A stretch of 49,717 nucleotides of DNA from Pseudooceanicola marinus (lineage in GTDB: Bacteria > Pseudomonadota > Alphaproteobacteria > Rhodobacterales > Rhodobacteraceae): positions 3,174 to 52,890 of the forward strand of contig NZ_PGTC01000030.1 of NCBI RefSeq assembly GCF_002786295.1. Reading direction: 5' to 3'. The translations under genes and the position numbers were made by a program. Shown piece by piece: positions 16,883 to 24,856 of this stretch; positions within the stretch are counted from its first letter, which is position 1, and each line of letters opens with the position of its first letter. The notes beneath the pieces are model-generated. The model was not told the DNA's origin and did not search any database. It saw nothing but the letters and a program-made list of their open reading frames with translations.

Positions 16883-18412
16883 TCAGTCAGCCTTCTGGAT
16901 ATCATACGCGAAGAACTGCGAGTTCAGGCCGTTCAGCGGATAGCCCGAGACGTTCGACGTGGAGACGACGATCTGCGGATACAGGTACAGCCACATGCTG
17001 GCGGCATCCTCGGCGATGATCTTGTTCGCCTCGGTCAGCATTTCGGTCTGTTCCTCCATGCTGTGCGCGCTCTCGCTTTCGCTGATCAGCCGGGTGACCT
17101 CGGGGTTGTCGTAGCCCCAGTAGAAATCCGGGTTGCCGTAGAAGACGATGTCGCGGTGGTTCACGTGTTCCTGCAGGGTCGCATCGAAATCATGCGCCTT
17201 GTAGATCTTGGTGTACCACTCGTTGGCCGTGATGATGTTGATCTTCACGTCCACGTCGATCTTGGCCAGCTCGTTCTGCAGGAATTGCGCCACCACGGGA
17301 TGCGGATCGTAATCCGGCGTGTCGAGGGTGAAGGAGAAACCATCGGGATAGCCCGCCTCGGCCAGCATCTCCTTGGCGCTTTCCGGATCGTAAGCGTTCA
17401 CGTCGGTCAGATCGACGTACCAGGGGTCGGTCGGCGGCACGAAGGACCCGATCAGGGTGCCATAGTCGCCCCAGATCGCCTGCAGCAGCTTTTCCTTGTC
17501 CACGGCACGCGACAGGGCGGCCCGCACCTGGGCATTGTCGAAAGGCGCGACGCGGTCGTTGTAGGCCATCAGCTCCTTGGTGGTGGAGGCCCCTTCGGAC
17601 ACAGTGAAATCCGGGTTGTCGGTGAACATCGACAGCGCGTCCGGGCTCTGCACCGAGGTGATGATGTCGACCGCGCCGGTCAGCAGCGCATTGTTCTGCG
17701 CCGTGGCGTCGGTGAAATACTGGAACATCACGCCGCCATTGGTGGGCTCTTCGCCCCAGTAGTCCTCGAAGGGCACCATGGCCAGGGCCGAACCGCGCCG
17801 CCATTCCTGCAGCGTGTAGGGGCCAGTGCCGTCCTCGCTGGCGCTGATGTCGCCGGCGTCGTCATTGACGATCCAGACATAGGACAGGTTGTAGGGCAGC
17901 GAGATCGAGGGGGCGCTCAGGGTCACCACCACGGTCTTGTCGTCCGGGGTCTCGATGCTGTCGATCACCGCCAGGGTCTTCTTGCGCGAACTGGCGGAAT
18001 TTTCCGCGGTGACCCGCTCGATCGAGCTTTTCACGTCGGCAGAGGTCATCGTCTCGCCGGAGTGGAAGGTCACGCCGTCCTTCAGCGTGAAGGTATAGGT
18101 CAGCCCGTCGTCGCTGATCTCGTAGCTGTCCACCAGCTTGGGCTCGACATCACCGTCGTCGGTGAGCACGAAGAGGCCTTCGTAGACGTTGCCGTTGAAG
18201 GCCTCGTTGATACCCTGGCCCGCGCCCTGGGTGTTGTCGAGGTTCTGCGGCTCGTAGAGCGATCCGATGTTCACCACGGCCTGCGGGTCGTAGTCCTGCG
18301 CCATGGCGGCGGCGGACGAGAGCGCAAGGACGGAAACGGCCGTCAGCGTCGCAAGGGCGGCCCGGCCGCGCGCAAGCGGCGCACCGAGAATCATGTCTGT
18401 TCTGGAGAGCAT
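16883..18412 (-). CDS. Peptide/nickel-type ABC transporter substrate-binding protein (DppA-like)
   Basis: This 509-residue periplasmic binding protein (family 5) heads the ABC operon. The signal peptide is long: a basic start, a hydrophobic core ATLTAVSVLALSSAAA and a likely cut after AMA-QD. SBP_bac_5 hallmarks are present: NVYEGLFVLTDDGDVEPKLV, YTFTLKDGVTFHSGETMTSADV and, further on, FDNAQVRAALSRAVDKEKLL. The ligand cannot be told; di- or oligopeptides, glutathione-like compounds or opines are possible. The gene starts about 410 bp downstream of the isochorismate synthase gene and is probably transcribed from that gap. Confidence 0.92.
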   Translation of the reverse strand: MLSRTDMILGAPLARGRAALATLTAVSVLALSSAAAMAQDYDPQAVVNIGSLYEPQNLDNTQGAGQGINEAFNGNVYEGLFVLTDDGDVEPKLVDSYEISDDGLTYTFTLKDGVTFHSGETMTSADVKSSIERVTAENSASSRKKTLAVIDSIETPDDKTVVVTLSAPSISLPYNLSYVWIVNDDAGDISASEDGTGPYTLQEWRRGSALAMVPFEDYWGEEPTNGGVMFQYFTDATAQNNALLTGAVDIITSVQSPDALSMFTDNPDFTVSEGASTTKELMAYNDRVAPFDNAQVRAALSRAVDKEKLLQAIWGDYGTLIGSFVPPTDPWYVDLTDVNAYDPESAKEMLAEAGYPDGFSFTLDTPDYDPHPVVAQFLQNELAKIDVDVKINIITANEWYTKIYKAHDFDATLQEHVNHRDIVFYGNPDFYWGYDNPEVTRLISESESAHSMEEQTEMLTEANKIIAEDAASMWLYLYPQIVVSTSNVSGYPLNGLNSQFFAYDIQKAD

Positions 18413-18824
18413 GGGGGAAGTCCTGTTGGTTCTTGTTGGCGGACGATAATGTCACGGACTGCGGCATCGAAGCATGCGGGGCGTCCGAAGACAATATCAC
18501 CCTGTCCGAGAGGCGCACCCGGACTCTTTGCTAGCTTGCGAAATCTTCTGCCGAACAGGCCCGAGAATGACGGCAAATCGAGATGCGAGAGCTGAACGAT
18601 CTTGCCCTCCGGCTGCTGCCCTTGATTGCGGGTCTCTGCGCCAAACGGCCCGCCCGGGCAGCGAATGACCAGACCCGGTGCAAAGCCGACGGGCGTCCGT
18701 GAGCCGTGCGGCTCGGCCACGTCGGCTCCGGATCAGTCTGGCAGCAGTATCTTTCAGCGGTGCCAGGGTCAGGCGTGGCGACAGAACCGTCGAAGCCTGA
18801 CCCTAGACCTGTGGCCGCCTGCGG
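18413..18824. other. 412-bp intergenic region with promoter for the ABC operon
   Basis: This region lies between the ABC binding-protein start and the isochorismate synthase stop. A 109-codon minus frame (18391-18720) overlaps the binding-protein start and has no recognisable motif. The right end contains two inverted repeats next to the isochorismate synthase stop, described separately. The rest should hold the ABC operon promoter; I see no clear -35/-10 pair. Confidence 0.4.
18765..18804 (-). terminator. Inverted repeat downstream of isochorismate synthase
   Basis: AGGGTCAGGC (18765-18774) pairs perfectly with GCCTGACCCT (18795-18804) over a 20-base loop. A second hairpin (CTGTGGCCG 18809-18817 with CGGCTACAG 18822-18830) straddles the gene's stop codon. 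Their position just after the gene suggests a transcript 3' end, but there is no T-run. Confidence 0.45.
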
Positions 18825-19976
18825 CTACAGAACGGCACTGATGGTCTTGGTTTTCTCGACCGTCTCTTGCCATTCCATGGCGGGGTCCGAGGCTTCGACG
18901 ATGCCGCCCCCCACGTGCAGGAAAATCTGATTGCCGGAAATGCTGGCAGAGCGCAAATTCACGTAAAGCTGGGTTCCTCCGTTCAGGCCACGCGGCCCCA
19001 GGTAGCCGGTATAGAAACGGCGTGTCGGCCCCTCCTCTTCCATTATAAACGCCCGCGCCGCTTCTTTCGGCATGCCGCAGACCGCAGAGGTCGGATGCAG
19101 GCGCCCCAGCAACCGGCCAAGCGCCTCTTGGCTGCCAGCCGGCGCGCTGAAGTCCGAGCGCAGATGGCAAAGGTTGGCCGCGCGTACCGTGTAGGGCGCG
19201 GTTTCGTCGACGTCCTCGAACCCTTCGGCTGCAAAGGCCTCGCGGATGTAGTCGGCCACCAGGGCTTGTTCGTCGATGATCTTCTGGGGCCAGGTCAGCG
19301 AGGCGATATCGGTCTCGGGCTCGGGCCACTGGGTGCCGGCCAAGGCCATGGTCCGGATCCCGTTTTCATCATTGGCCAGCAGGATTTCGGGCGTCGCGGT
19401 CAGCCAAGTGCCCGTTGGCCCCGACGAGACCAGGCAGACGAACGCATGGGGGTGAAGCTCTGCCAGACCTTCTGCCAGGTCCAGAAGGTCGCGATCCTCC
19501 GGCAAGGTGCGCGGATCGATGCGTGAGAGAACGATCTTGTCGCAGTCGCCCGCGCGAATACGGGCCACGGCGCGTGAGACCCGTTCCATGTAGGTCTCCC
19601 GATCAGTCGGATCAGGGCTTTCGCCGTCTGGCGTCCTGAGGGCCGACGGGGGCGTGTGCGCCGGATCGGTGATGCGCCTCTGGGCCGTGCTTACCGGGTG
19701 GTCGACCAGCGCGATACCGTCACGATAGAGGGGGCCGTCGTCCGAAATCACGACATCTGCCGGCAGTGTCCAGGCCTGACTGCCGTCCTCGGTATCAAAC
19801 GGGGCCATGACGAAACCAGGGGCGGTCTGGTCGCCGAAAACGGGCTCGTTCTCCGGCTGTGTCGTCGAGATCAGCGCGGTAAAGGATCTCCCGAAGGGAT
19901 CGCGCCAGAGAGCGAAGGGCAGCCCGGCGTCGCTGGCGCGTTTGCAGGCATCTCTCTGCATGTCATTGATAGGCAA
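18825..19976 (-). CDS. Isochorismate synthase (chorismate-utilising enzyme)
   Basis: This roughly 383-residue enzyme of the MenF/EntC family converts chorismate to isochorismate with Mg2+, the entry to menaquinone, salicylate or 2,3-dihydroxybenzoate. Family features: CDKIVLSRIDPRTL, TATPEILL, MALAGTQ, a long helix with IIDEQALVADYI, HPTSAVCGMPKEAA, RFYTGYLG and the terminal metal-binding HVGGGIVEASDP. The best start is TTG at 19976: a perfect AGGAGG lies six bases upstream (19983-19988), and the earlier ATG at 19991 would sit on top of that ribosome site. No entA/entB, menD or salicylate gene is visible nearby. A LysR-type palindrome lies about 78 bases upstream. Confidence 0.88.
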   Translation of the reverse strand: MPINDMQRDACKRASDAGLPFALWRDPFGRSFTALISTTQPENEPVFGDQTAPGFVMAPFDTEDGSQAWTLPADVVISDDGPLYRDGIALVDHPVSTAQRRITDPAHTPPSALRTPDGESPDPTDRETYMERVSRAVARIRAGDCDKIVLSRIDPRTLPEDRDLLDLAEGLAELHPHAFVCLVSSGPTGTWLTATPEILLANDENGIRTMALAGTQWPEPETDIASLTWPQKIIDEQALVADYIREAFAAEGFEDVDETAPYTVRAANLCHLRSDFSAPAGSQEALGRLLGRLHPTSAVCGMPKEAARAFIMEEEGPTRRFYTGYLGPRGLNGGTQLYVNLRSASISGNQIFLHVGGGIVEASDPAMEWQETVEKTKTISAVL

Positions 19977-20053
19977 TGGAAACCTCCTCATTCGTCGGGA
20001 GGTAATTTGCGCGCGAGCGCGGCCTGCCGTCCAGATCGAAGACTATGATGAAC

Positions 20054-20070
20054 CATAGCTCCGGACTATG
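20054..20070. promoter_or_regulatory. LysR-type operator candidate upstream of isochorismate synthase
   Basis: CATAG (20054-20058), seven bases, CTATG (20066-20070): a 17-bp dyad with the T-N11-A core of LysR-type regulators. An extra CTATG half-site lies at 20043-20047. It falls in the gap between the lysR stop (20074) and the isochorismate synthase start. The same 17-bp pattern recurs at 21915-21931, upstream of the importer operon. Confidence 0.65.
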
Positions 20071-20073
20071 AGG

Positions 20074-20991
20074 TCAGGACGTAAACGCGGTTTCATCCGG
20101 CAACCCCAACTCCAACGCGGCCTGCAGCAGGCAGCGCCGGGCCTCCTGCACCTCGATGTTCTCGACGTTGTCGGACCGACAGTGCAGAGAGATCGGCTGG
20201 CGTGGTGTTCCTGCCAGCGGCAACACCTTCAGCGCGGGGTTCGTGACCCCCATGGCCGAAAGCTGATCCTGCAGGGCGATGCCGAACCCCTCGCGCATCA
20301 GGTGCGGCGCGGTTTCGGCAAAGCGGGTCTCGATGGAGATATTGGGCTCAATCCCCGCCGCCTCAAAGATCTGGCGCACCAGCGCGCCGTGCGGGGTGTT
20401 GGGGTGAAAGAAGATCAGCGGCTCCTCCGCGATGTCATGCACCGTCACCTCGGTTTTCGTGGCCAGGGGGTGGTCCTGCGGTACCACGCAGACCATGCCC
20501 GCAGAGGAGACCCGGAATGAACTGATGCCCGGATCGTCGAGGGGGAAGATGGTGACCGTGCAGGTCCCTTCCGCCATCCAGAGGTAATCGCGGTTCTGCT
20601 TCATCGACAAAGTGTCCATCCGAAGCTTCATTTCGGGCCGACGACGGCGGAAGATCGACAGGCTGCGCGGCGCCAGAGCCTGGCTGACCGAGGGCGAGAC
20701 GCCCATGCGGAACATGGTGCCCTTCCCGCGCACCATGTCGTTGACCCGATCGGTAATCTGCTCGAAGGCGGTCATCGACGGGGCTGCCACGTCGAAAATC
20801 TGTCGGGCAAGCGCCGTGGGCCGAAGGCGGGCTCCGGATCGGTTGAACAGCTGAATGCCCAGCACATCCTCCAAGCGGCGGATCGTGTTGGTCACCGTGG
20901 GCTGAGCGATCCCAAGCTGCTGCGCCGCGCCGCTGATGGACCCGGTGAGTATGACCGCGCGGAAAACCTCAAGCTGTCGAAATGAAAGCAA
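20074..20991 (-). CDS. LysR-family transcriptional regulator
   Basis: This 305-residue regulator has an N-terminal winged HTH (LSFRQLEVFRAVILTGSISG, AAQQLGIAQPTVTNTIRRLE, LFNRSGARLRPTALA) and a C-terminal co-inducer domain (from about residue 90: FRMGVSPSVSQALAPRSL). The frame runs far upstream over the divergent gene, so the start must be internal. TTG at 20991 gives the usual few residues before FRQLEVF; a GTG at 21060 is the alternative, and neither has a strong ribosome site. It is divergent from the AroE-like gene and just upstream of isochorismate synthase. Two palindromes with T-N11-A spacing flank the locus. The ligand is unknown, possibly an aromatic or hydroaromatic acid. Confidence 0.88.
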   Translation of the reverse strand: MLSFRQLEVFRAVILTGSISGAAQQLGIAQPTVTNTIRRLEDVLGIQLFNRSGARLRPTALARQIFDVAAPSMTAFEQITDRVNDMVRGKGTMFRMGVSPSVSQALAPRSLSIFRRRRPEMKLRMDTLSMKQNRDYLWMAEGTCTVTIFPLDDPGISSFRVSSAGMVCVVPQDHPLATKTEVTVHDIAEEPLIFFHPNTPHGALVRQIFEAAGIEPNISIETRFAETAPHLMREGFGIALQDQLSAMGVTNPALKVLPLAGTPRQPISLHCRSDNVENIEVQEARRCLLQAALELGLPDETAFTS

Positions 20992-21105
20992 TTTTTGACC
21001 CGTCTGCTGTCGCTTGCGCGAGGGGATGGCGGAAAGTCCCTGTCTTGACAGAGGTCTCACATTAGGACGTTCTGCGCGGCGAAGTAAATTCCGAGGTGCC
21101 CAGAC

Positions 21106-21894
21106 ATGCCCAGTTCCCCGACCGCAGCCGCCCGCCTGGCCTACATGATCGGGCATCCGATCGCCCACACGGCCATGCCCGCGGGGGTCAACACATGGGC
21201 CCATGACAGCGGCACCGACGCGATCATGGCCCCCGTCGACGTGGCGCCCGAGGCCCTTTCGGATTTCATCGCCGCACTGCGCAGCATCGCCAATTGCGAC
21301 GGCGCGGTGGTGACCGCCCCGCACAAGGTCGCCATGGCAGAGATGGTGGACGACCTGACCCCGGCGGCGCGGCTGGTCGGCGCGGCGAATGTGGTGATCC
21401 GGGCGCCCGATGGGCGGCTGACCGGTGACAATACCGACGGAGCCGGCTTCGTCGCCGCGCTGAGAGAGGCCGGGGCCGATCCGGTGGGGCAACGCGCCCT
21501 GCTTTTCGGCTGCGGCGGGGCCGGCGCCTCGATTGCGGCGGCGCTGGTGGCCGCCGGCGTCGCCCGGCTGGAGCTGGTGGATCCGGACGCAGCCAAGGCG
21601 ACGACGCTGGCCGAGGCGCTTGGCCGCTCGGTGCAGCGGGTGGCGGTGCCGGAAAGCGTCGAGGCCCATGACCTCGTGATCAATGCCACCGCCATCGGAC
21701 TGGACGGCACGTCAGCCGTGCACCCGCTGACCGGCCTGCGCCCTAGCGCCACGGTCGGAGACGTCGTCACCAAGCCGCCGGTCACCCCCTTCCTGCGTCA
21801 GGCGGAGGCCCTGGGCGCGCGGATCCAGCCCGGCAGCGCCATGGCCCTGGCGCAGATCCCGCTTGTCCTGCGCCTCTTCGGCTGGTCGAAGTGA
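21106..21894 (+). CDS. Shikimate/quinate dehydrogenase-like protein (AroE paralogue)
   Basis: This 262-residue NAD(P)-dependent dehydrogenase belongs to the AroE superfamily. The catalytic Lys (VTAPHK, Lys74) and Asp (GDNTDGAGF, Asp111) are kept, as is the nucleotide loop GCGGAGAS (136-143). The substrate loop differs from true AroE: GxPIxHSxSP is GHPIAHTAMP (Thr22, Met24), losing the serine that holds the shikimate carboxylate. The C-terminus reads GSAMALAQIPL in place of the usual G-x-x-MLVxQ. It is probably a specialised paralogue (AroE-like, RifI or quinate type) acting on a different hydroaromatic acid, not biosynthetic AroE. It is divergent from lysR and precedes the importer genes. Confidence 0.82.
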   Translation: MPSSPTAAARLAYMIGHPIAHTAMPAGVNTWAHDSGTDAIMAPVDVAPEALSDFIAALRSIANCDGAVVTAPHKVAMAEMVDDLTPAARLVGAANVVIRAPDGRLTGDNTDGAGFVAALREAGADPVGQRALLFGCGGAGASIAAALVAAGVARLELVDPDAAKATTLAEALGRSVQRVAVPESVEAHDLVINATAIGLDGTSAVHPLTGLRPSATVGDVVTKPPVTPFLRQAEALGARIQPGSAMALAQIPLVLRLFGWSK

Positions 21895-21914
21895 CGCTAG
21901 TTTGATGGGAAATC

Positions 21915-21931
21915 CATAGCCTGGGGCTATG
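21915..21931. promoter_or_regulatory. LysR-type operator candidate upstream of importer operon
   Basis: CATAGCC (21915-21921), TGG, GGCTATG (21925-21931): a perfect 7-bp dyad, 17 bp in total, containing T-N11-A. It lies 20 bases past the AroE-like stop and about 110 bases before the binding-protein start. It shares the CATAG-N7-CTATG frame with 20054-20070. Confidence 0.7.
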
Positions 21932-22042
21932 CTTCTCGACTGAGTCCGGGCTTTTCGTTCGCGCGGGGCTGGTCCAATGTTGCGATCCGTGCCGGGCAGG
22001 CATATCGGCTCGGCATCGAAAACAGACTCTGGGAGGAGTTCA

Positions 22043-23068
22043 ATGACTTTCGCTAACATGACCCGCCGTGCCTGGCTGGCCGGCGTTGCAGGCCTGTCGC
22101 TTCTGTCCGCGACCGCGGCCACCGCGCAGGAAAAGGACGACGTCGTGCTGGGCGCCCTGCGCTTCACCAGCCACGCAGCCGGTTTCGTGGCCTATGAAAA
22201 GGGCTACTTCGACGAGGAAAACCTCAACGTCTCCTTCGAATTCTTCCAGGCGGCACAGCCCATTGCCGTGGCCACCGCCAGCGGCGACGTGGACTTCGGC
22301 CTCGCCGGTGTGACCGGCGGCATGATGAACCTGGCCGAAAAGGACGCGGTGCGTATCGTTGGCGGCGTCCTTCATGAGAAGAAGGGCGTCGACGGCATGA
22401 TGGTCATGGCGTCCAACCAGGCCTACGAGAACGGTCTCGACACGGTGCCCGAGATCAAGGGCCACTCCATGGCGATGACCCAGGTCGGTTCCACCTTCCA
22501 CTACATGACCAGCCGGATCGCCGATGCCGAGGGCTTCGACATCTCCGACGTGCGTCTGGTGCCGCTGCAGAAGGTCGGCGCGATGGTCGCCGCCCTGAAA
22601 TCGGGCCAGGTCGACGCGATGATCATGGTGCCGCATATCGCCAAGCCCCTGGTCGAGTCGGGCGCCGCGAAGGAGCTGGGCTGGCTTTACGACTATGCCG
22701 AATACCAGATCTCGACCCTGTTCACCTCCGTGGACAACATCGAGAACAACCGCGACATGGTTGAGCGGTTCATCCGCGCCTATGCCAAGGGGATTGCCGA
22801 GTTCAACCGCGTGATGCTGGCGGAGAACCCCGACCCGGCGGAGTTGGACGAGATGACCCGGATGATTGCCAAGTACGTGGCACCGGACAAACCCTATGAA
22901 GAGGCGATGGCGTCGATCCAGATGGGCGCGATGAACCTGAACGAAGGTCTTGCCCTGAACATGACCGACGTCGCCGCGCAAATGCAGTGGTTCAAGGACC
23001 AGAACCTCGTCGACAGCGACCTGGCCGTGGACCAGCTGGTCGACGACAGCTTCGTCGAAACCTACTGA
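22043..23068 (+). CDS. SsuA/TauA-type (NMT1 family) ABC substrate-binding protein
   Basis: This 341-residue periplasmic binding protein starts at ATG 22043, chosen because GGGAGGAG lies just upstream and a signal sequence follows. The signal reads MTRRAWLAGVAGLSLLSATA, a twin-arginine-like RRxWL pattern, with cleavage likely near ATA-Q. The mature protein shows the NMT1/SsuA pattern: FTSHAAGFVAYEKGYFDEEN, QPIAVATASGDVDFGLAG and KSGQVDAMIMVPHIA. It is the first gene of an ABC operon with the ATPase, permease and an FAD oxidoreductase. The ligand is unknown; the family covers sulfonates, taurine, nitrate, pyrimidine precursors and aromatic acids. Confidence 0.9.
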   Translation: MTFANMTRRAWLAGVAGLSLLSATAATAQEKDDVVLGALRFTSHAAGFVAYEKGYFDEENLNVSFEFFQAAQPIAVATASGDVDFGLAGVTGGMMNLAEKDAVRIVGGVLHEKKGVDGMMVMASNQAYENGLDTVPEIKGHSMAMTQVGSTFHYMTSRIADAEGFDISDVRLVPLQKVGAMVAALKSGQVDAMIMVPHIAKPLVESGAAKELGWLYDYAEYQISTLFTSVDNIENNRDMVERFIRAYAKGIAEFNRVMLAENPDPAELDEMTRMIAKYVAPDKPYEEAMASIQMGAMNLNEGLALNMTDVAAQMQWFKDQNLVDSDLAVDQLVDDSFVETY

Positions 23069-23089
23069 TCCCTGCACGAGGCTGATGAC

Positions 23090-23857
23090 ATGGACCTTCG
23101 CGTCGAGAACCTTTCGCATTTCTACAACGATCTCGAGGTGCTGCGGGATCTCAACCTGACCATTCCGCATGGCGAGATCGTCTGTGTCATCGGCCCGTCC
23201 GGCTGTGGCAAGTCCACCCTCCTGCGTCTGCTGGGCGGGCTGGAGAAACCCAGCAAGGGCCAGATCCTGCAACTGGGCGAGGCGCCAAGCGGCTCGCTCA
23301 ACCCGCTGACTTACGTGTTTCAGGACTTCGCCCTGCTGCCCTGGCGCACGGTCGAGGGCAACATCTCGCTGGTGCTGGAACCGCATGGCCTGTCGGCCGA
23401 GGAAAAGGAACGCCGCATCGCCGACGTGCTGGAGCGCACCCGGCTGAGCGATTTCCGCAAGGCGGTGCCGAAGCAGCTGTCGGGTGGCATGAAACAACGC
23501 GTGGCGATTGCCCGCGCCCTGGCGGTGAACCCCGCCGTTCTGCTGATGGACGAGCCGCTGTCGGCCCTGGACAGCCAGACCCGCGAACTGCTGATGGATG
23601 ACCTCGTCGGCCTGTGGCAGCGGGAGCCCTTCACCTCCTGCTACATCACTCACAACCTGAACGAGGCGGTGCGCCTGGGCCACAAGGTGGTCGTACTGTC
23701 GCGTCGTCCCGGCCTGATCCGCGAGATCGTCGACATCGACATTCCGCTGTCGGAGCGCGACGTGTCCAACCCCAAGCTCGCCGCGCTGCAACAGCAGCTG
23801 TGGGAGATGATGCGCGACGAGGCGCAGACCGCCGACATGGAACTGGCCACGGGCTGA
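23090..23857 (+). CDS. SsuB/TauB-type ABC transporter ATP-binding protein
   Basis: This 255-residue ATPase is part of the importer. Walker A is GPSGCGKST (about residues 35-43) and the Q-loop is YVFQDFALLPWRTV, the LLPW(R/K)T form being typical of SsuB/TauB. The signature LSGGMKQRVAIARAL, Walker B LLMDEPLSALD and H-loop YITHNLNEA follow. It lies 21 bases after the binding-protein gene and is followed by a 150-bp gap before the permease. Confidence 0.92.
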   Translation: MDLRVENLSHFYNDLEVLRDLNLTIPHGEIVCVIGPSGCGKSTLLRLLGGLEKPSKGQILQLGEAPSGSLNPLTYVFQDFALLPWRTVEGNISLVLEPHGLSAEEKERRIADVLERTRLSDFRKAVPKQLSGGMKQRVAIARALAVNPAVLLMDEPLSALDSQTRELLMDDLVGLWQREPFTSCYITHNLNEAVRLGHKVVVLSRRPGLIREIVDIDIPLSERDVSNPKLAALQQQLWEMMRDEAQTADMELATG

Positions 23858-24007
23858 TCGCCCGGAGGCAGCCGACCGACACAGACATCTGGCCATCGGG
23901 AGAGCGGCGCATCGCCGCCGCCCCGGGCCGCAGCCGGACAGACCCGCCCCCTATCGATCCAGGGCCGAGGATGTCCGCCATGCCCCCTTTCGTGAAAGGA
24001 CACCTTC

Positions 24008-24856
24008 ATGAGTGACATTTCCACCCAACCGGGCCAGCAGACCCCGGCCCCTGCCGCCCCGGACGCGGCATCCGGCAAGCCGGTCAGCTTCCGCGGCGGC
24101 GGCTTTGCCCCGAAACCGCGCAAGCTGGTGGGTCTGGCCGTCTTCGTCGTGCTGATCGCCCTGTGGGAATTGGGCTCGCGCTCGGGGGTGATCTCCTCGC
24201 TGGTGCTGCCCGCGCCCTCGGAGGCCTTCGGCGCCTTCATGGATCTGGCCAATTCCGGCAACCTCTGGCGGCACCTCTCAGCCTCGCTGCAACGGTTGGT
24301 GATCGGCTTTGCCTGCGGCGTCAGCCTGGGCCTGATCTTCGGCACGGCCGCGGGCCTCTCCTCGGTGGCGCGCGCGGCGATCACGCCGCTGGTCTCGGCC
24401 ATCTTCCCGATCCCCAAGATCGCGCTGCTGCCGCTCTTCATCATCTGGTTCGGCATCGGTGAGGGTTCGAAGGTCGCCACGATCCTCTTCGGCTGCTTCT
24501 TCCCGATGGTCATCGCCACCTACAGCGCCATCGACAACGTCGACCGCACGCTGATCCGCATGGGCCAGAGCTTCAGCCTGTCGCGGGCCCAGATCATCTG
24601 GAAGATCGTCCTGCCGGCCGCCCTGCCCGGGATCCTGTCGGGCACCCGCATTGCGGCCTCGATCTCGATCATCCTGCTGGTCGCGGCGGAGATGATCGGC
24701 GCCGAATACGGGATCGGCGCCTACGTCTTGCTGGCTGGCAACCTGATGGCCACGGACCAGCTGATCGCGGGGGTGGCGATCCTGTCGCTGCTTGGTCTGA
24801 CGGTGAACTGGCTGATCTCGCGCCTCGAAAACCACTTCCTCGGATGGAGAAACTGA
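24008..24856 (+). CDS. SsuC/TauC-type ABC transporter permease
   Basis: This 282-residue inner-membrane permease has a Pro/Ala-rich cytoplasmic N-terminus of about 35 residues. About six membrane helices follow (for example LVGLAVFVVLIALWELG), along with the characteristic PAPSEAFGAFMDL and the EAA-like loop FSLSRAQIIWKIVLPAALP. AAAGGA precedes the ATG. The stop overlaps the next gene's ATG (TGATG), so the permease and oxidoreductase are translationally coupled. Confidence 0.92.
   Translation: MSDISTQPGQQTPAPAAPDAASGKPVSFRGGGFAPKPRKLVGLAVFVVLIALWELGSRSGVISSLVLPAPSEAFGAFMDLANSGNLWRHLSASLQRLVIGFACGVSLGLIFGTAAGLSSVARAAITPLVSAIFPIPKIALLPLFIIWFGIGEGSKVATILFGCFFPMVIATYSAIDNVDRTLIRMGQSFSLSRAQIIWKIVLPAALPGILSGTRIAASISIILLVAAEMIGAEYGIGAYVLLAGNLMATDQLIAGVAILSLLGLTVNWLISRLENHFLGWRN

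Noticed and set aside
15893..18595. 900-codon plus frame opposite the peptide ABC operon
   Set aside because: Antisense to permease and binding-protein genes that have clear family motifs; composition is His/Arg/Gln-rich.
18391..18720. 109-codon minus frame upstream of the peptide-binding protein
   Set aside because: Overlaps the binding-protein start, has no recognisable motif and no ribosome site I could defend.
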